DNA of 64,000 nt from positions 23,916 through 87,915 of the forward strand of contig NZ_CAMJOS010000014.1 in NCBI RefSeq assembly GCF_946407605.1, given 5' to 3'. Source of the stretch: an uncultured Prevotella sp. Its GTDB lineage: Bacteria > Bacteroidota > Bacteroidia > Bacteroidales > Bacteroidaceae. The position numbers and the translations under genes are program-made. Positions within the stretch are counted from its first letter, which is position 1, and the number at the start of each line of letters is the position of its first letter. Below are positions 10,019 through 19,349 of the stretch, in pieces. Below the pieces are notes generated by a model. The model was not told the DNA's origin. It did no database searches and saw only the letters and a program-made list of their open reading frames with translations.

Positions 10019-10060
10019 GACGTAGCATTAACGGCGTCTCAGCTAATAGCACTATCTTTG
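10016..10060 (+). promoter_or_regulatory. Promoter with inverted repeat upstream of the glycan locus
   Basis: TGAGACG (10016-10022) and CGTCTCA (10035-10041) form a 7-bp inverted repeat spaced by 12 nt; the first arm overlaps the HTCS stop codon. A -7 box TATCTTTG is at 10053-10060. The word TGAGACGTA recurs at the same distance before the next promoter (13962). This could be the HTCS binding site; a terminator hairpin is the alternative, but no T-run follows. Confidence 0.5.
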
Positions 10061-10114
10061 CAGCCGAAATTTCACGAAATCTAAATTTATTATTTTCTAA
10101 CTAACTAAATGCTT

Positions 10115-13100
10115 ATGAAGAAATTATTTCTCATGACACTTGCACTCGTGCTGATGGCAATGGGTGCAACAACTGCAAGTGCAGCTAGAGTGTCTCTTGA
10201 TGAGGTGCCCTTCTGTTCTTGGGATGGCTGGACTGCCGATGCTAGAAGCACTGGTTCTGCCGAATTTGCCTGGGTCTTGGACGAGCCTACCGGCTTGCCT
10301 TATGGCGATGGCAGTGTTATTAACTATGCAGACCTGTCAGGTTACACCAAGCTGATTGTCACCGTGACTTCAGGTACTCCTCGTTTCCTCCTCAACCGTG
10401 ATGTTGATGAGGGTCAGTGGAATTCTGATGAGTCACAGTCTCATCTGATTGAATATCCTAAGGATGGTGGCTGGTCACAGAAGTATTTTACTAAGGAAGG
10501 CGACGACGAGAACGCTACTTATACTGTTGACATTAAAGCAATCGTCAAGGATAAGGGCTTCTGTCACCTGCATTGTATCAAGGGTGCCAACTGGGCAGAT
10601 GTGACAGTGACAAGCATGGAAGTGGAAAAGGCTGAAAATGCGCCTACTGTAGGTTGGACTAACCTTATCATCAACAGTGATATGGAAGGTGATGATGTTA
10701 GTAGCTTCTTCACTAAAGTGAATCAGGGCGATCCTGAGCCTTCTGTCATCGTAGATGGTGCAGGAGTTGATGGAAGCCGTGGTATTAAGGTTGAAGCAAC
10801 AGAGAAAAAGGCCGACGCTTGGGATAACCAGTTCTGGTTCCGCTTCTCAGAGATTGTTCCTGCTGGTACAAAGTATCGTGTATCTTTTGACTATAGAGCT
10901 GATGCCGATGCAAAAGCCTCTACTCAGGCACATGCCGAGCCTGGAGATTATATCTACTACGATATGTTAGGTGACGTTAACTTTACTACCGATTGGAATA
11001 AATTCGAAAAAGAAGGTGTAGTTACTGCTAATCAGGCTGGTCCGAATACGGGTGGTGGCTTGTTTACGTCAATTGCTTTCAACCTGAATGAATTGGCAGA
11101 TGCAAACAACTATTATTTTGATAATATTAGTTTTGAAATCTTCAAACTTGGTACACTTGTTGAGTATGGTCAGGATGTGATCAAGATTGACTTTGGTTTT
11201 GATACCAATATTCCTGCACTGGTGGCAGCTTCAGGCAAACCCCGTCTGTTGTTCCCCAAGGACTGTGTGAAAGTGACCGTTGACGGTGACCTTCTGGAAG
11301 AAGCCGACATTACCTCTGTAGAGGCTTTTGCTGATGGTCGTTTCTTTATCTTCCTTGAAAACATGATTGACGGCGACGTTAATGTGAAGTTCACCAATCC
11401 TACCGATGCCGCTTATCATCTGGTTTATACCTCTGCTGCTGTTGAGGGTCAGAGTGTGGCTAACTATGATGGTCCTGCTACAGAAAATGAAGATGTGGCA
11501 ATGGAGGAAGGTGCTTTCGCATATATCTATCTCGAGCCCGTTATCATCGAGTCTGATCCTGAGAATGGTTCATTCAACCTGCCCAATAGTCTGAAGGAGT
11601 TCCATGTGACATTCGACAAGCTTGTTGACTGTAAAGATATCGTAGCTACTCTGAATGGAAAGAAGCTCACTGTTTCACCTGCCGATGGTTTCGCAGAGAA
11701 GATTGTCCTGAAGCGTGAAGGTGGCGACCTGACTACTGGTGAGTATACCATCAAGATGGATAATGTTTATCCTGAAGCTCGTTTGGAAAAGAACTTTGCT
11801 ACATTTGAATATTCATTCTTCATTGGCAAGGTGGATGTTGATCCTAGCGACACCATCAAGAATGTACTGCCTACTGAGTACTTTGCTAACTGCGCTGCTG
11901 GTGGTATTCCTGCTGGTTTCGTTGTTGATTTCAATGGAGAAACCCGTACCTCTGAGAGCTCTTATAGCTCAGGTCCTCGTATGTTTGACTTCGCTGCTGG
12001 TGGTGACTTCACCAAGGCTCTCTACTTCCGTGAGGGTTATGCCCAGTATGGTAGTGAGGAAGGTTACTATCTGGAGCTTGAGGCTGGTAAGAAGTATGTT
12101 GTTAAGTTTAACTCTGCTATGTGGAAGGACAATGGTTCACAGATGACTTTCTCTATCATGAGTCCTGATGAGTCAGAAACATACCTTTCTGAAACTATCC
12201 AGAATACTCCTAACGTAAATGGTGTTACCAGTTCTCCCGTTACAGGTTCTACTGCTTCTGAGTTTACCTTCGTTCCCGATTTCACCGCATATTACATGCT
12301 GCGTTGGCAGGTTGGTGGCTTCAACGAGGTCCTGCTGGCTAATCCTACTGTGAAGTATATGCCTAACACCATGGGTGTTGAGGAGACCGCTCTGCTGAAT
12401 ACAGCTATTGAGAATGCTAAGAAGGCTCTTGAGGAGAATGGTGCTGAACGTTATCTCGGTCCAGACTATGACGCTCTGAAAGATGCCGTTGCTAAGTACG
12501 TGGCCGAGAAGGATGGCTATACTGCTCCTTCTAAGTTCAAGGCTGCTGCTGCTGAACTCGATGCAAAGACCGCAGCCCTGAAGGATCACCGTGCAAATTG
12601 CGATAACTACGATGCTCAGATTAAGAAGTCACTCGACGTGGAGCGTCAGAATGCTAACAACAAGTTTGCTAAGACAGCACTCTATGAAGAGGTGAAGGCT
12701 ATCAATGCCAAGTATCATGGTTCTTCTGAGTGGGTTAACGTTAGCCAAGATCCTGAGGTAGAGGACATGCAGCTCATCTATGATTTTGACAAACTGACTG
12801 ACAATGATGCTCTGCTTGTAGCTATCAATGAACTGAACGAGTATGCTAATCTTGCTTCTCTGCTCTTCACTGAGGGCGTTTCTGCTCCTGAGAATGCAAA
12901 TGGTGGTAAGGCTACTGGTGTTGCAGTACTCTTCGATCGTATGCGTCTGGGTCTTGCTACCCTGAACACTTTGAGCGAAAAACTCGGTGTTGCTATTGAC
13001 AGTACATACGTTGCTGGTCTCAACAACGCATTGATCGACGATGATGAACTGATTGAGGGTCTTAAGCTCCACGTTAAGAAGTTGTTGTATCAGGGTATTG

Positions 13101-13879
13101 CCGATACAAACAATCCTTTGTTCCAGGCAACCGTTGACGAGACAACTTTGGAAGAGGTTATTCCTTCTTACGACATGACTGTGTTCGTGAAGAACCCGAA
13201 CACCTATAAGCAGGAGACCAATATGAACTTCACACCTGAAAATGTTCCTGGATGGGTTACTCCTGAGGATTACAATGCTCCTGGCCTTACCGTTGGTTGG
13301 GGACAGCCTAAGAATGTTGAGGGTGTTGCTGAGGACTGCATGTTCCAGACTTGGGGCGGTGCTTATCGCGTACAGCAGACCATCGAGGACCTGCCTGCAG
13401 GTATCTATAATATTCGCTTCGCCTTCGGTGATCGCGACAACCAGGAAATCGAGGACAGCTATAGCTTCGCTATCGACAGCAACGAGCAGGAGTATTATGG
13501 TGGATGCCCAGGTATCGGACAGGCCTTCCCGTTTGCTAGCAACGACTCTCAGACCAGTATCATTGAGGATGAAGTAGTTGTTACTGACGGTATACTCACC
13601 ATTGGTGTCAATGCTGGTGACGGTTCTCATACCTTCTTCAACGAGGTTCGTCTGTTGCTCGTCTCTCCTGCTGCTGGTTTCGACTATGCAGGCGAATATG
13701 CTAAGCTGAACGAGCAGATTGAGACTGGCGTAGAAGCTCCCGCTGCAGCACGTGTTCGTGGCATCGAGCTCTACGACCTGAACGGACGTCGCATCATCAC
13801 TGCCCAGAAGGGTATCCAGATTGTGAAGAAGTACATGAGTGACGGTACTGTACGCATCGAAAAGGTTATCAAGAAATAA
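10115..13879 (+). CDS. Secreted multidomain carbohydrate-binding-like protein
   Basis: A 1,254-residue exported protein (signal peptide MKKLFLMTLALVLMAMGATTASA; a start two codons earlier at 10109 is also possible). Not assignable to an enzyme family. Visible parts: a first beta-rich domain to about 165; a CBM4/9-like jelly roll near 180-330 (FRFSEIVPAGTKYRVSFDYR); an Ig-like domain near 470-570 (ESDPENGSF...FHVTFDK); a helical FIVAR-like stretch near 755-850; a final galactose-binding-like domain to 1200; and a C-terminal tail (IELYDLNGRRI...) like short type IX sorting tails. As first gene after the HTCS, with its own promoter and a strong terminator, it may be a surface glycan-binding protein standing in for SusD-like partners. 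No lipobox is seen. That role is inference. Confidence 0.7.
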   Translation: MKKLFLMTLALVLMAMGATTASAARVSLDEVPFCSWDGWTADARSTGSAEFAWVLDEPTGLPYGDGSVINYADLSGYTKLIVTVTSGTPRFLLNRDVDEGQWNSDESQSHLIEYPKDGGWSQKYFTKEGDDENATYTVDIKAIVKDKGFCHLHCIKGANWADVTVTSMEVEKAENAPTVGWTNLIINSDMEGDDVSSFFTKVNQGDPEPSVIVDGAGVDGSRGIKVEATEKKADAWDNQFWFRFSEIVPAGTKYRVSFDYRADADAKASTQAHAEPGDYIYYDMLGDVNFTTDWNKFEKEGVVTANQAGPNTGGGLFTSIAFNLNELADANNYYFDNISFEIFKLGTLVEYGQDVIKIDFGFDTNIPALVAASGKPRLLFPKDCVKVTVDGDLLEEADITSVEAFADGRFFIFLENMIDGDVNVKFTNPTDAAYHLVYTSAAVEGQSVANYDGPATENEDVAMEEGAFAYIYLEPVIIESDPENGSFNLPNSLKEFHVTFDKLVDCKDIVATLNGKKLTVSPADGFAEKIVLKREGGDLTTGEYTIKMDNVYPEARLEKNFATFEYSFFIGKVDVDPSDTIKNVLPTEYFANCAAGGIPAGFVVDFNGETRTSESSYSSGPRMFDFAAGGDFTKALYFREGYAQYGSEEGYYLELEAGKKYVVKFNSAMWKDNGSQMTFSIMSPDESETYLSETIQNTPNVNGVTSSPVTGSTASEFTFVPDFTAYYMLRWQVGGFNEVLLANPTVKYMPNTMGVEETALLNTAIENAKKALEENGAERYLGPDYDALKDAVAKYVAEKDGYTAPSKFKAAAAELDAKTAALKDHRANCDNYDAQIKKSLDVERQNANNKFAKTALYEEVKAINAKYHGSSEWVNVSQDPEVEDMQLIYDFDKLTDNDALLVAINELNEYANLASLLFTEGVSAPENANGGKATGVAVLFDRMRLGLATLNTLSEKLGVAIDSTYVAGLNNALIDDDELIEGLKLHVKKLLYQGIADTNNPLFQATVDETTLEEVIPSYDMTVFVKNPNTYKQETNMNFTPENVPGWVTPEDYNAPGLTVGWGQPKNVEGVAEDCMFQTWGGAYRVQQTIEDLPAGIYNIRFAFGDRDNQEIEDSYSFAIDSNEQEYYGGCPGIGQAFPFASNDSQTSIIEDEVVVTDGILTIGVNAGDGSHTFFNEVRLLLVSPAAGFDYAGEYAKLNEQIETGVEAPAAARVRGIELYDLNGRRIITAQKGIQIVKKYMSDGTVRIEKVIKK

Positions 13880-13900
13880 TCTTTCTCGAAGAGAATAACT

Positions 13901-13938
13901 AAGGTGGGCAGGCATACACACGTATGCTTGCCCACCTT
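13901..13938 (+). terminator. Rho-independent terminator
   Basis: A 17-bp stem (13901-13917 with 13922-13938, one G-T pair) closes on an ACAC loop, followed by CATTTTA. It separates the first secreted protein from the enzyme genes, so the latter need their own promoter. Confidence 0.85.
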
Positions 13939-13961
13939 CATTTTACATATAGAAAAACAAA

Positions 13962-14007
13962 TGAGACGTATAATTGTGTATAATCTACAATTTTTTTGTT
14001 ATCTTTG
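13962..14007 (+). promoter_or_regulatory. Promoter of the enzyme operon with shared TGAGACGTA element
   Basis: TGAGACGTA at 13962-13970 is followed 29 nt later by the -7 box TATCTTTG (14000-14007). The same element-to-box distance (28 nt) occurs at 10016-10060, suggesting a common activator site, most simply that of the HTCS. Confidence 0.55.
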
Positions 14008-14039
14008 CAGCGTTTTTATAAAAACCTAAAAGAGAGGAT

Positions 14040-17000
14040 ATGAAAAAATTAGTAATTATGGCAATTGCCTTTTGGGCCACAATGGGAATACTGGCTCAAG
14101 GCGTTAAGCCGTTGCCTTCGCTCCACGTGGAAGGTAAATGGCTGGTAGACACACATGGCAACCATGTGGTTCTTCACGGCGTGATGGACACACCTAGTGC
14201 CTGGTTCAACGGAGGACGTTGGGGCTGGGACTATGATGACGCAGGTCGCCAGCGTTGTATTAACTATTTCGAGAAGTTGTTTGGAGGTCTGGAGCAGGCC
14301 AAGTGTAACGTGTTCCGTCTGCATCTGGAGCCAGCATGGACCAACGACAACAGCTACACTTATCAGCCGGCTATCAATCAGCCTACTGGTGATGGCTACG
14401 GTGGCGAGGCTGATATCCGTCATTTCAATCCTACCCGTCTTACCAACTATCTTAAGTCGCTCTACTTCCCCCTGATGCAGAGGGCTATGAAGCATGGCAT
14501 GTATGTAGTGGTGCGCCCGCCGGGTGTATGTCCTCACCAGATTAATGTAGGTGGCTACTATCAGAAGTATCTGCTGCAGGTATGGGACATCTTCACCAAG
14601 AACGACTCTATCCGTAAGTATTCCGGACAGATTAGCATTGAGTTGGCCAACGAGCCCGTTAGCGTTAAGAATGCTATTAATGCTGATGACAAGAAAGCCC
14701 TGCACGATTTCTTCCAGCCGATAGTTGACAAGATCCGTGCCAACGGCTTCACAGGTGTCATCTGGGTACCCGGTGCAGGTTGGCAGGCCAGCTATGCTGA
14801 CTACAAGACCAATCCCATCACGGGTTATAACATTGGTTATGCCGTTCACGACTACGATGGCTGGTATGGCTGTGAGGACAAGAAGAACTCGCCCAGCACG
14901 GTGGCAACAGCTACTCAGAAGAAAATCAATCAGTTCCACGAGCAGGTGCCAGTGGTCGATACGAACCCCGTTATTATCACCGAGATTGACTGGAGCCCGA
15001 AGAAGAGCGACATTCAGGGACATGAGAATGAGCATGGCGAACAGGTGGATGGTAACCTTGGCACCTGGGCCACTGGCCGTACCTCTGTTTGGGGTACCAT
15101 CACCAAGAATGTGTACGACCACTATGGCAATATCTCGATGACTCTTTCCGGCACAGCCTGTCTCATCGATATTGACACGCTGATAAGCAAGAATAAGGTG
15201 GTGCCTGCCTTCGGCGGGGAACCCGAGGCTTGCGGTGCAGCCTGCATGGAATGGTATGCCGACTACTATAACGTGAACTATCCCAAGGAAGACTTCACCA
15301 GTGTGCCAGTGAGCGACTTTGGACGTTATTATCAGAACCCCATCGTACGTGCCGATTTCCCTGACCCCGATGTTATCCGTGTAGGCGATACCTACTACAT
15401 GGTGTCGACCACGATGCACCACTTCCCTGGTGCCACTATCATCAAGTCACAGGATATGGTGAACTGGGAATACTGTGCACAGCCACTGAAGCAGTTGCTC
15501 AACAACGAAAACTATAATCTGAAGAACGACAAGAACGCCTATGCCTCGGGTATGTGGGCCTGCTCTATGAAATATCACGACGGCAAGTTCTATATCCTTG
15601 TCAATGGTAACGATAGCAAGGCCTGGCTCCTGTCGGCCACTAACCCCGAGGGACAGTGGGACGTGAAGCGTCTGTCGCGTAACTACTATGACCCGGGTAT
15701 GCTGTTCGACGGTGACAAGGTGTATGTCGTCTGTGGCATCAACCGCCTGATGATGTGCGAGCTCGACAAGAACTTCAACTTCAAACGCGAGAAAGAGGTC
15801 GTCTACAAAGAGGGTACAGGTCTGGAAGGCTGCCACCTCTACAAGAAAGGCGACTACTATTATATTTATGCCACTTATGGTGGATGGCCCAGTGGTCAGG
15901 TGGTGTTCCGCTCAACTAATATCTTTGGTCCCTATGAAGAAAAGATGGTGGTCGAGAAGTCCTATAACAATGTGCCCAACACCATTCATCAGGGCTCACT
16001 CATCGAGGATGTGGCAGGTAAGTGGTGGACGGTGATGCAGGAAGACCTGGGTGCCTTGGGACGATTCCCCAACTTGCAGCCAGTAGTCTGGAAAAACGAC
16101 TGGCCTTCAGTTGGTAGCAGCGGCACACCCTATAAGTCGTTCGATAGCAAGGTACTGAAGCCTACGGCAACAGGAAATACGCGTGTGAAGCGTCTGCCCA
16201 CTACCGATGCCTTCCGTACCTATCCCCTTGGTATGCAGTGGGAGTGGAACCATCTGCCTAACGATACCGCATGGAGTCTGATGGACCGTCCGGGATGGCT
16301 GCGCTTAAAGACGTCGAACGTCACCACGAAACTGCCTCAAGCCCGTAATATGCTGACACAGCGTATCTTCGCTAATAAGAACCAGTACACCAACGGAACG
16401 GTACGCATTGACGTGAGGAATCTGGCAGAAGGCGATCGTGCAGGTATCTGTATCCTGCAAGATCCCTATGGTATGATATGTGTGGAGAAAAAGGACGGTG
16501 CATACCAGCTGTTGTGGCAGAAAGAGAAGGTGAAAGATGCTGGCAGTGGTTTCAAGCCAGCCGAGAAGACAAAGGCTATAACCCTTCCCGACAGCATCAT
16601 CTACCTGCGTGCCTCCATCAAATACGAGGAGAACAAACCCAAGTTCTACTATTCACTCGACAACAGTACCTGGACACAGCTGGGAAGCGAGTTCTCGCAG
16701 TCGTTCAACCTCTCTGTGTTCGTAGGTTCACGTTTTGGCATCTTCTGTTATGCTACCCAGGCTAATGGTGGTTATGCCGACTTTGACTGGTTTACCACAG
16801 AGGATGACTTCAACGAGGAAGATATCTTCCCAGAAGAATTTACTGCTCCCACAGAGAATATGTTTACGGTTAAGTCTATCGCCCAGACACCAACAACACT
16901 GGAGACAATGGTTGGCGAGAAGGCTGTTCCTACGCTGAAGGCTACCTATATGGATAATCACTCAGAGATTGTCAACGACTATGCAACCTTTATCCCACAA

Positions 17001-17702
17001 GAGACAGGCATTGTGGAGTTCTATAACGGTCAGATGCTGGGTGTAGGTCAGGGTAGCACTACGGTTAACGCTTCGTTTACTGATTTGATGGGTAATAAGG
17101 TGGAGAAAGAGTTTACGGCTAAGTCGAGTTACTTCCCCTTCGAGCCACGCTATGTGAGAAACGACTTTGTGGGTGCTGGCAGCGGTACCTACAAGAACAA
17201 TATCACCTCAGCTGTGTTCAAGTTCCTTAAGGATAAGGCTGAGTTGGGTTGGGCCTACAGCGATAATGTGGATATGTCCGGCTATAAGTATCTGGTCATC
17301 GAGTTCCTCGCAAAGCCCGTTGCTGGTACTAACTTGAATATCTACACCACCGAGAACCTGAAGGGTGCCTGCTACTCGACACCGGAGTTCAGCACCAATA
17401 GTCTCGAGTTTGTCCTCGACCTAGATACGTGTAAGTACACTTCTACTAATAGCAAGGGCAAAAGTCTGAATCGTCAGTCGGTGCGTATGGTCACCTTCAA
17501 GGGTGCTGCTAATAAGCAGGTTGCCATCAAGAATATGTTCCTGAGCAACGATGAAACGAAGTACAACACAGGTATTACTACGGTTGACTACCTGAAGCCG
17601 GCAGAGCGTCAAGGCATCTTCGACCTGCAGGGTCGTCGTATCGCACTTCCCACGAAGCCCGGTCTTTATATTGTGAATGGAAAGAAAGTAATTATCAAAT
17701 AA
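14040..17702 (+). CDS. Bifunctional GH5-GH43 glycoside hydrolase
   Basis: A 1,220-residue secreted enzyme fusing two catalytic modules. After a signal peptide, residues about 25-425 form a GH5-type barrel with the acid/base Glu in ELANEP (E205) and the nucleophile Glu in IITEIDW (E315). A GH43 five-blade propeller starts at about 430 (NPIVRADFPDPDVIRVG, catalytic base Asp there; YDPGML and the acid Glu in LEGCHL). A beta-sandwich (DUF1349-like) follows to about 920, then an Ig-like domain, a galactose-binding-like domain and a short C-terminal tail (DLQGRRI...GLYIVNGKK). Likely an endo-acting hemicellulase coupled to a xylosidase/arabinofuranosidase. First gene of the enzyme operon; substrate not certain. 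Confidence 0.85.
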   Translation: MKKLVIMAIAFWATMGILAQGVKPLPSLHVEGKWLVDTHGNHVVLHGVMDTPSAWFNGGRWGWDYDDAGRQRCINYFEKLFGGLEQAKCNVFRLHLEPAWTNDNSYTYQPAINQPTGDGYGGEADIRHFNPTRLTNYLKSLYFPLMQRAMKHGMYVVVRPPGVCPHQINVGGYYQKYLLQVWDIFTKNDSIRKYSGQISIELANEPVSVKNAINADDKKALHDFFQPIVDKIRANGFTGVIWVPGAGWQASYADYKTNPITGYNIGYAVHDYDGWYGCEDKKNSPSTVATATQKKINQFHEQVPVVDTNPVIITEIDWSPKKSDIQGHENEHGEQVDGNLGTWATGRTSVWGTITKNVYDHYGNISMTLSGTACLIDIDTLISKNKVVPAFGGEPEACGAACMEWYADYYNVNYPKEDFTSVPVSDFGRYYQNPIVRADFPDPDVIRVGDTYYMVSTTMHHFPGATIIKSQDMVNWEYCAQPLKQLLNNENYNLKNDKNAYASGMWACSMKYHDGKFYILVNGNDSKAWLLSATNPEGQWDVKRLSRNYYDPGMLFDGDKVYVVCGINRLMMCELDKNFNFKREKEVVYKEGTGLEGCHLYKKGDYYYIYATYGGWPSGQVVFRSTNIFGPYEEKMVVEKSYNNVPNTIHQGSLIEDVAGKWWTVMQEDLGALGRFPNLQPVVWKNDWPSVGSSGTPYKSFDSKVLKPTATGNTRVKRLPTTDAFRTYPLGMQWEWNHLPNDTAWSLMDRPGWLRLKTSNVTTKLPQARNMLTQRIFANKNQYTNGTVRIDVRNLAEGDRAGICILQDPYGMICVEKKDGAYQLLWQKEKVKDAGSGFKPAEKTKAITLPDSIIYLRASIKYEENKPKFYYSLDNSTWTQLGSEFSQSFNLSVFVGSRFGIFCYATQANGGYADFDWFTTEDDFNEEDIFPEEFTAPTENMFTVKSIAQTPTTLETMVGEKAVPTLKATYMDNHSEIVNDYATFIPQETGIVEFYNGQMLGVGQGSTTVNASFTDLMGNKVEKEFTAKSSYFPFEPRYVRNDFVGAGSGTYKNNITSAVFKFLKDKAELGWAYSDNVDMSGYKYLVIEFLAKPVAGTNLNIYTTENLKGACYSTPEFSTNSLEFVLDLDTCKYTSTNSKGKSLNRQSVRMVTFKGAANKQVAIKNMFLSNDETKYNTGITTVDYLKPAERQGIFDLQGRRIALPTKPGLYIVNGKKVIIK

Positions 17703-17715
17703 CAAAAACAAAACT

Positions 17716-19335
17716 ATGTACCGTAAAGTCTTAACTTTATTCATTGCGATGCTGCTGGGCGGCAATGCGATGGCTGTGATTAAGAACCCCATGTTATGGG
17801 CTGATTGTCCCGATCCGGATGTCATCCGTGTGGGCGACACTTTTTATCTTGTCTCAACGACTATGCACTTGATGCCTGGCGCTCCTGTTATGGCATCGAA
17901 GGATTTGCAGAATTGGGAGACCGTAGGTTATATCTTCGACAAACTGACCGACTCGCCTAAGTACGACTTGCAGGAGGGTACTGTCTATGGTCGTGGACAG
18001 TGGGCTACTTCGCTGAAATATCATGATGGTAAGTTCTGGGCACTGCTGGCTCCTAACGAGGGCGGTGCCATGGGCGACACCTATATCTTCACAGCGCCTA
18101 AGGCCGAAGGACCTTGGACCATCCACTCGCGTCTGCGTCATTTCCACGATGCCACGCTGTTCTTCGATGAAGATGGTACACCTTATGTGTTTTTTGGCAC
18201 GGGTGAGATGTGTCAGCTGACACGTGACCTGAAAGGTGTAGTAGAGGGCTCGCTCCGTCATTACTTCCAGCGCGAGGCCGATGAGCGCGGCTTGCTCGAG
18301 GGTACACGTGTCATCAAGCATAACGGTACCTACTATGCTCTGTTGATCTCGCATGTCTATGCTCCTGGCCGTCACCGTCGTGAGGTCTGCTATCGCACCA
18401 AGGACCTCAATGGCGTGTGGGAGAAGAATACCATTTTGGAGAGCGACTTTGGTGGCTTCTCATATCTGGCTCAGGGTACCATTGTCGATACCGAAGAGGG
18501 TGACTGGTATGGTATCATGTTCCAGGATCGTGGTGGCGTGGGTCGTGTGCTGACGCTGTCACCTGTTCGCTGGCTCGATGGCTGGCCTATGCTGGGCGAC
18601 GAATATAACAAGGTACCCGAGGTGATGCGTCCGTATAAGAGTGGTCAGCCTGAGACGGCTATCGTTAAGAGCGATGATTTCTCTGAAGAGAAGCTCGGAC
18701 TCCACTGGCAGTGGAACCATAACCCCATCGACAACGCCTGGAGTTTGAAGGAGCGTCCGGGATTCCTGCGTCTGAAGACCAACCGTGTGGTACCTAACCT
18801 CTATCTGGCTCCCAATACGCTGACACAGCGTATGGAGGGTCCCACCTGTAGTGGTTATATCCGTATGGACCTGACTAAGATGCAGGATGGCGACTGTGCC
18901 GGACTGGCCGCTTTCAATGGCGACTCTGGTGTGCTGACCATCAAGAAGGAAGGTAAGAAGCTGGTACTCCAGATGAGTGAGCAGAAGGTGAGCCTCACAG
19001 ACCGCGAAAAAGCTGTGACGAATGTGGAAGAAAAGGTTGTTGAGACCATTGACTTGTCTGCAGCCTTTAAATCTCAATCCTCAAAACAGAAGTCTCAAAT
19101 CATCTATCTGCGTCTGGACGGTGACTTCCAGCCTGGTCATAATGATGTAGCAAACTTCTACTATAGCCTTGATGGCGAGGAGTGGACAAAGATTGGTACA
19201 GAGAACTATCGCATGATTTTCGACTATCGTCGTTTCTTCATGGGTTCTAAGTTTGGAATCTTCAACTATGCAACGAAGAAGGCCGGTGGCTATGTCGATG
19301 TGGATGAGTTTTGCTATTCTAAAACAGAAAAATAA
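17716..19335 (+). CDS. GH43 family beta-xylosidase/arabinofuranosidase
   Basis: Secreted 539-residue GH43 enzyme, 13 bp after the previous gene. Signal peptide, then the propeller starting NPMLWADCPDPDVIRVGD (catalytic base Asp), HDATLF with the middle Asp, and the acid Glu in LLEGTRVI. A C-terminal beta-sandwich (TQRMEGPTCSGYI) completes the two-domain layout of this GH43 group. It is closely related to the GH43 half of the preceding fusion, so the two probably arose by duplication and act on different side chains or linkages. Around 19066-19100 the code is a low-complexity CTCAA-type run (residues KSQSSKQKSQ) that looks like a small in-frame insertion. Confidence 0.88.
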   Translation: MYRKVLTLFIAMLLGGNAMAVIKNPMLWADCPDPDVIRVGDTFYLVSTTMHLMPGAPVMASKDLQNWETVGYIFDKLTDSPKYDLQEGTVYGRGQWATSLKYHDGKFWALLAPNEGGAMGDTYIFTAPKAEGPWTIHSRLRHFHDATLFFDEDGTPYVFFGTGEMCQLTRDLKGVVEGSLRHYFQREADERGLLEGTRVIKHNGTYYALLISHVYAPGRHRREVCYRTKDLNGVWEKNTILESDFGGFSYLAQGTIVDTEEGDWYGIMFQDRGGVGRVLTLSPVRWLDGWPMLGDEYNKVPEVMRPYKSGQPETAIVKSDDFSEEKLGLHWQWNHNPIDNAWSLKERPGFLRLKTNRVVPNLYLAPNTLTQRMEGPTCSGYIRMDLTKMQDGDCAGLAAFNGDSGVLTIKKEGKKLVLQMSEQKVSLTDREKAVTNVEEKVVETIDLSAAFKSQSSKQKSQIIYLRLDGDFQPGHNDVANFYYSLDGEEWTKIGTENYRMIFDYRRFFMGSKFGIFNYATKKAGGYVDVDEFCYSKTEK

Positions 19336-19349
19336 TTAGACTTAAAGAT

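Noticed and set aside
10016..10041. Terminator of the HTCS gene
   Set aside because: Only a 7-bp stem with a 12-nt loop and no T-run; the recurrence of one arm before the next promoter favours a regulatory site.
10115..13879. SusD-like or SusC-like protein
   Set aside because: No SusD TPR-type helices, no lipobox and no TonB plug or barrel; only beta-sandwich, Ig-like and FIVAR-like parts are seen.
12629..13921. 430-codon minus-strand frame
   Set aside because: Antisense to the secreted multidomain protein; its end runs into the terminator and it shows no domain pattern.
14049..15422. 457-codon minus-strand frame opposite GH5-GH43
   Set aside because: Mirror of the GH5 half; codon bias artefact.
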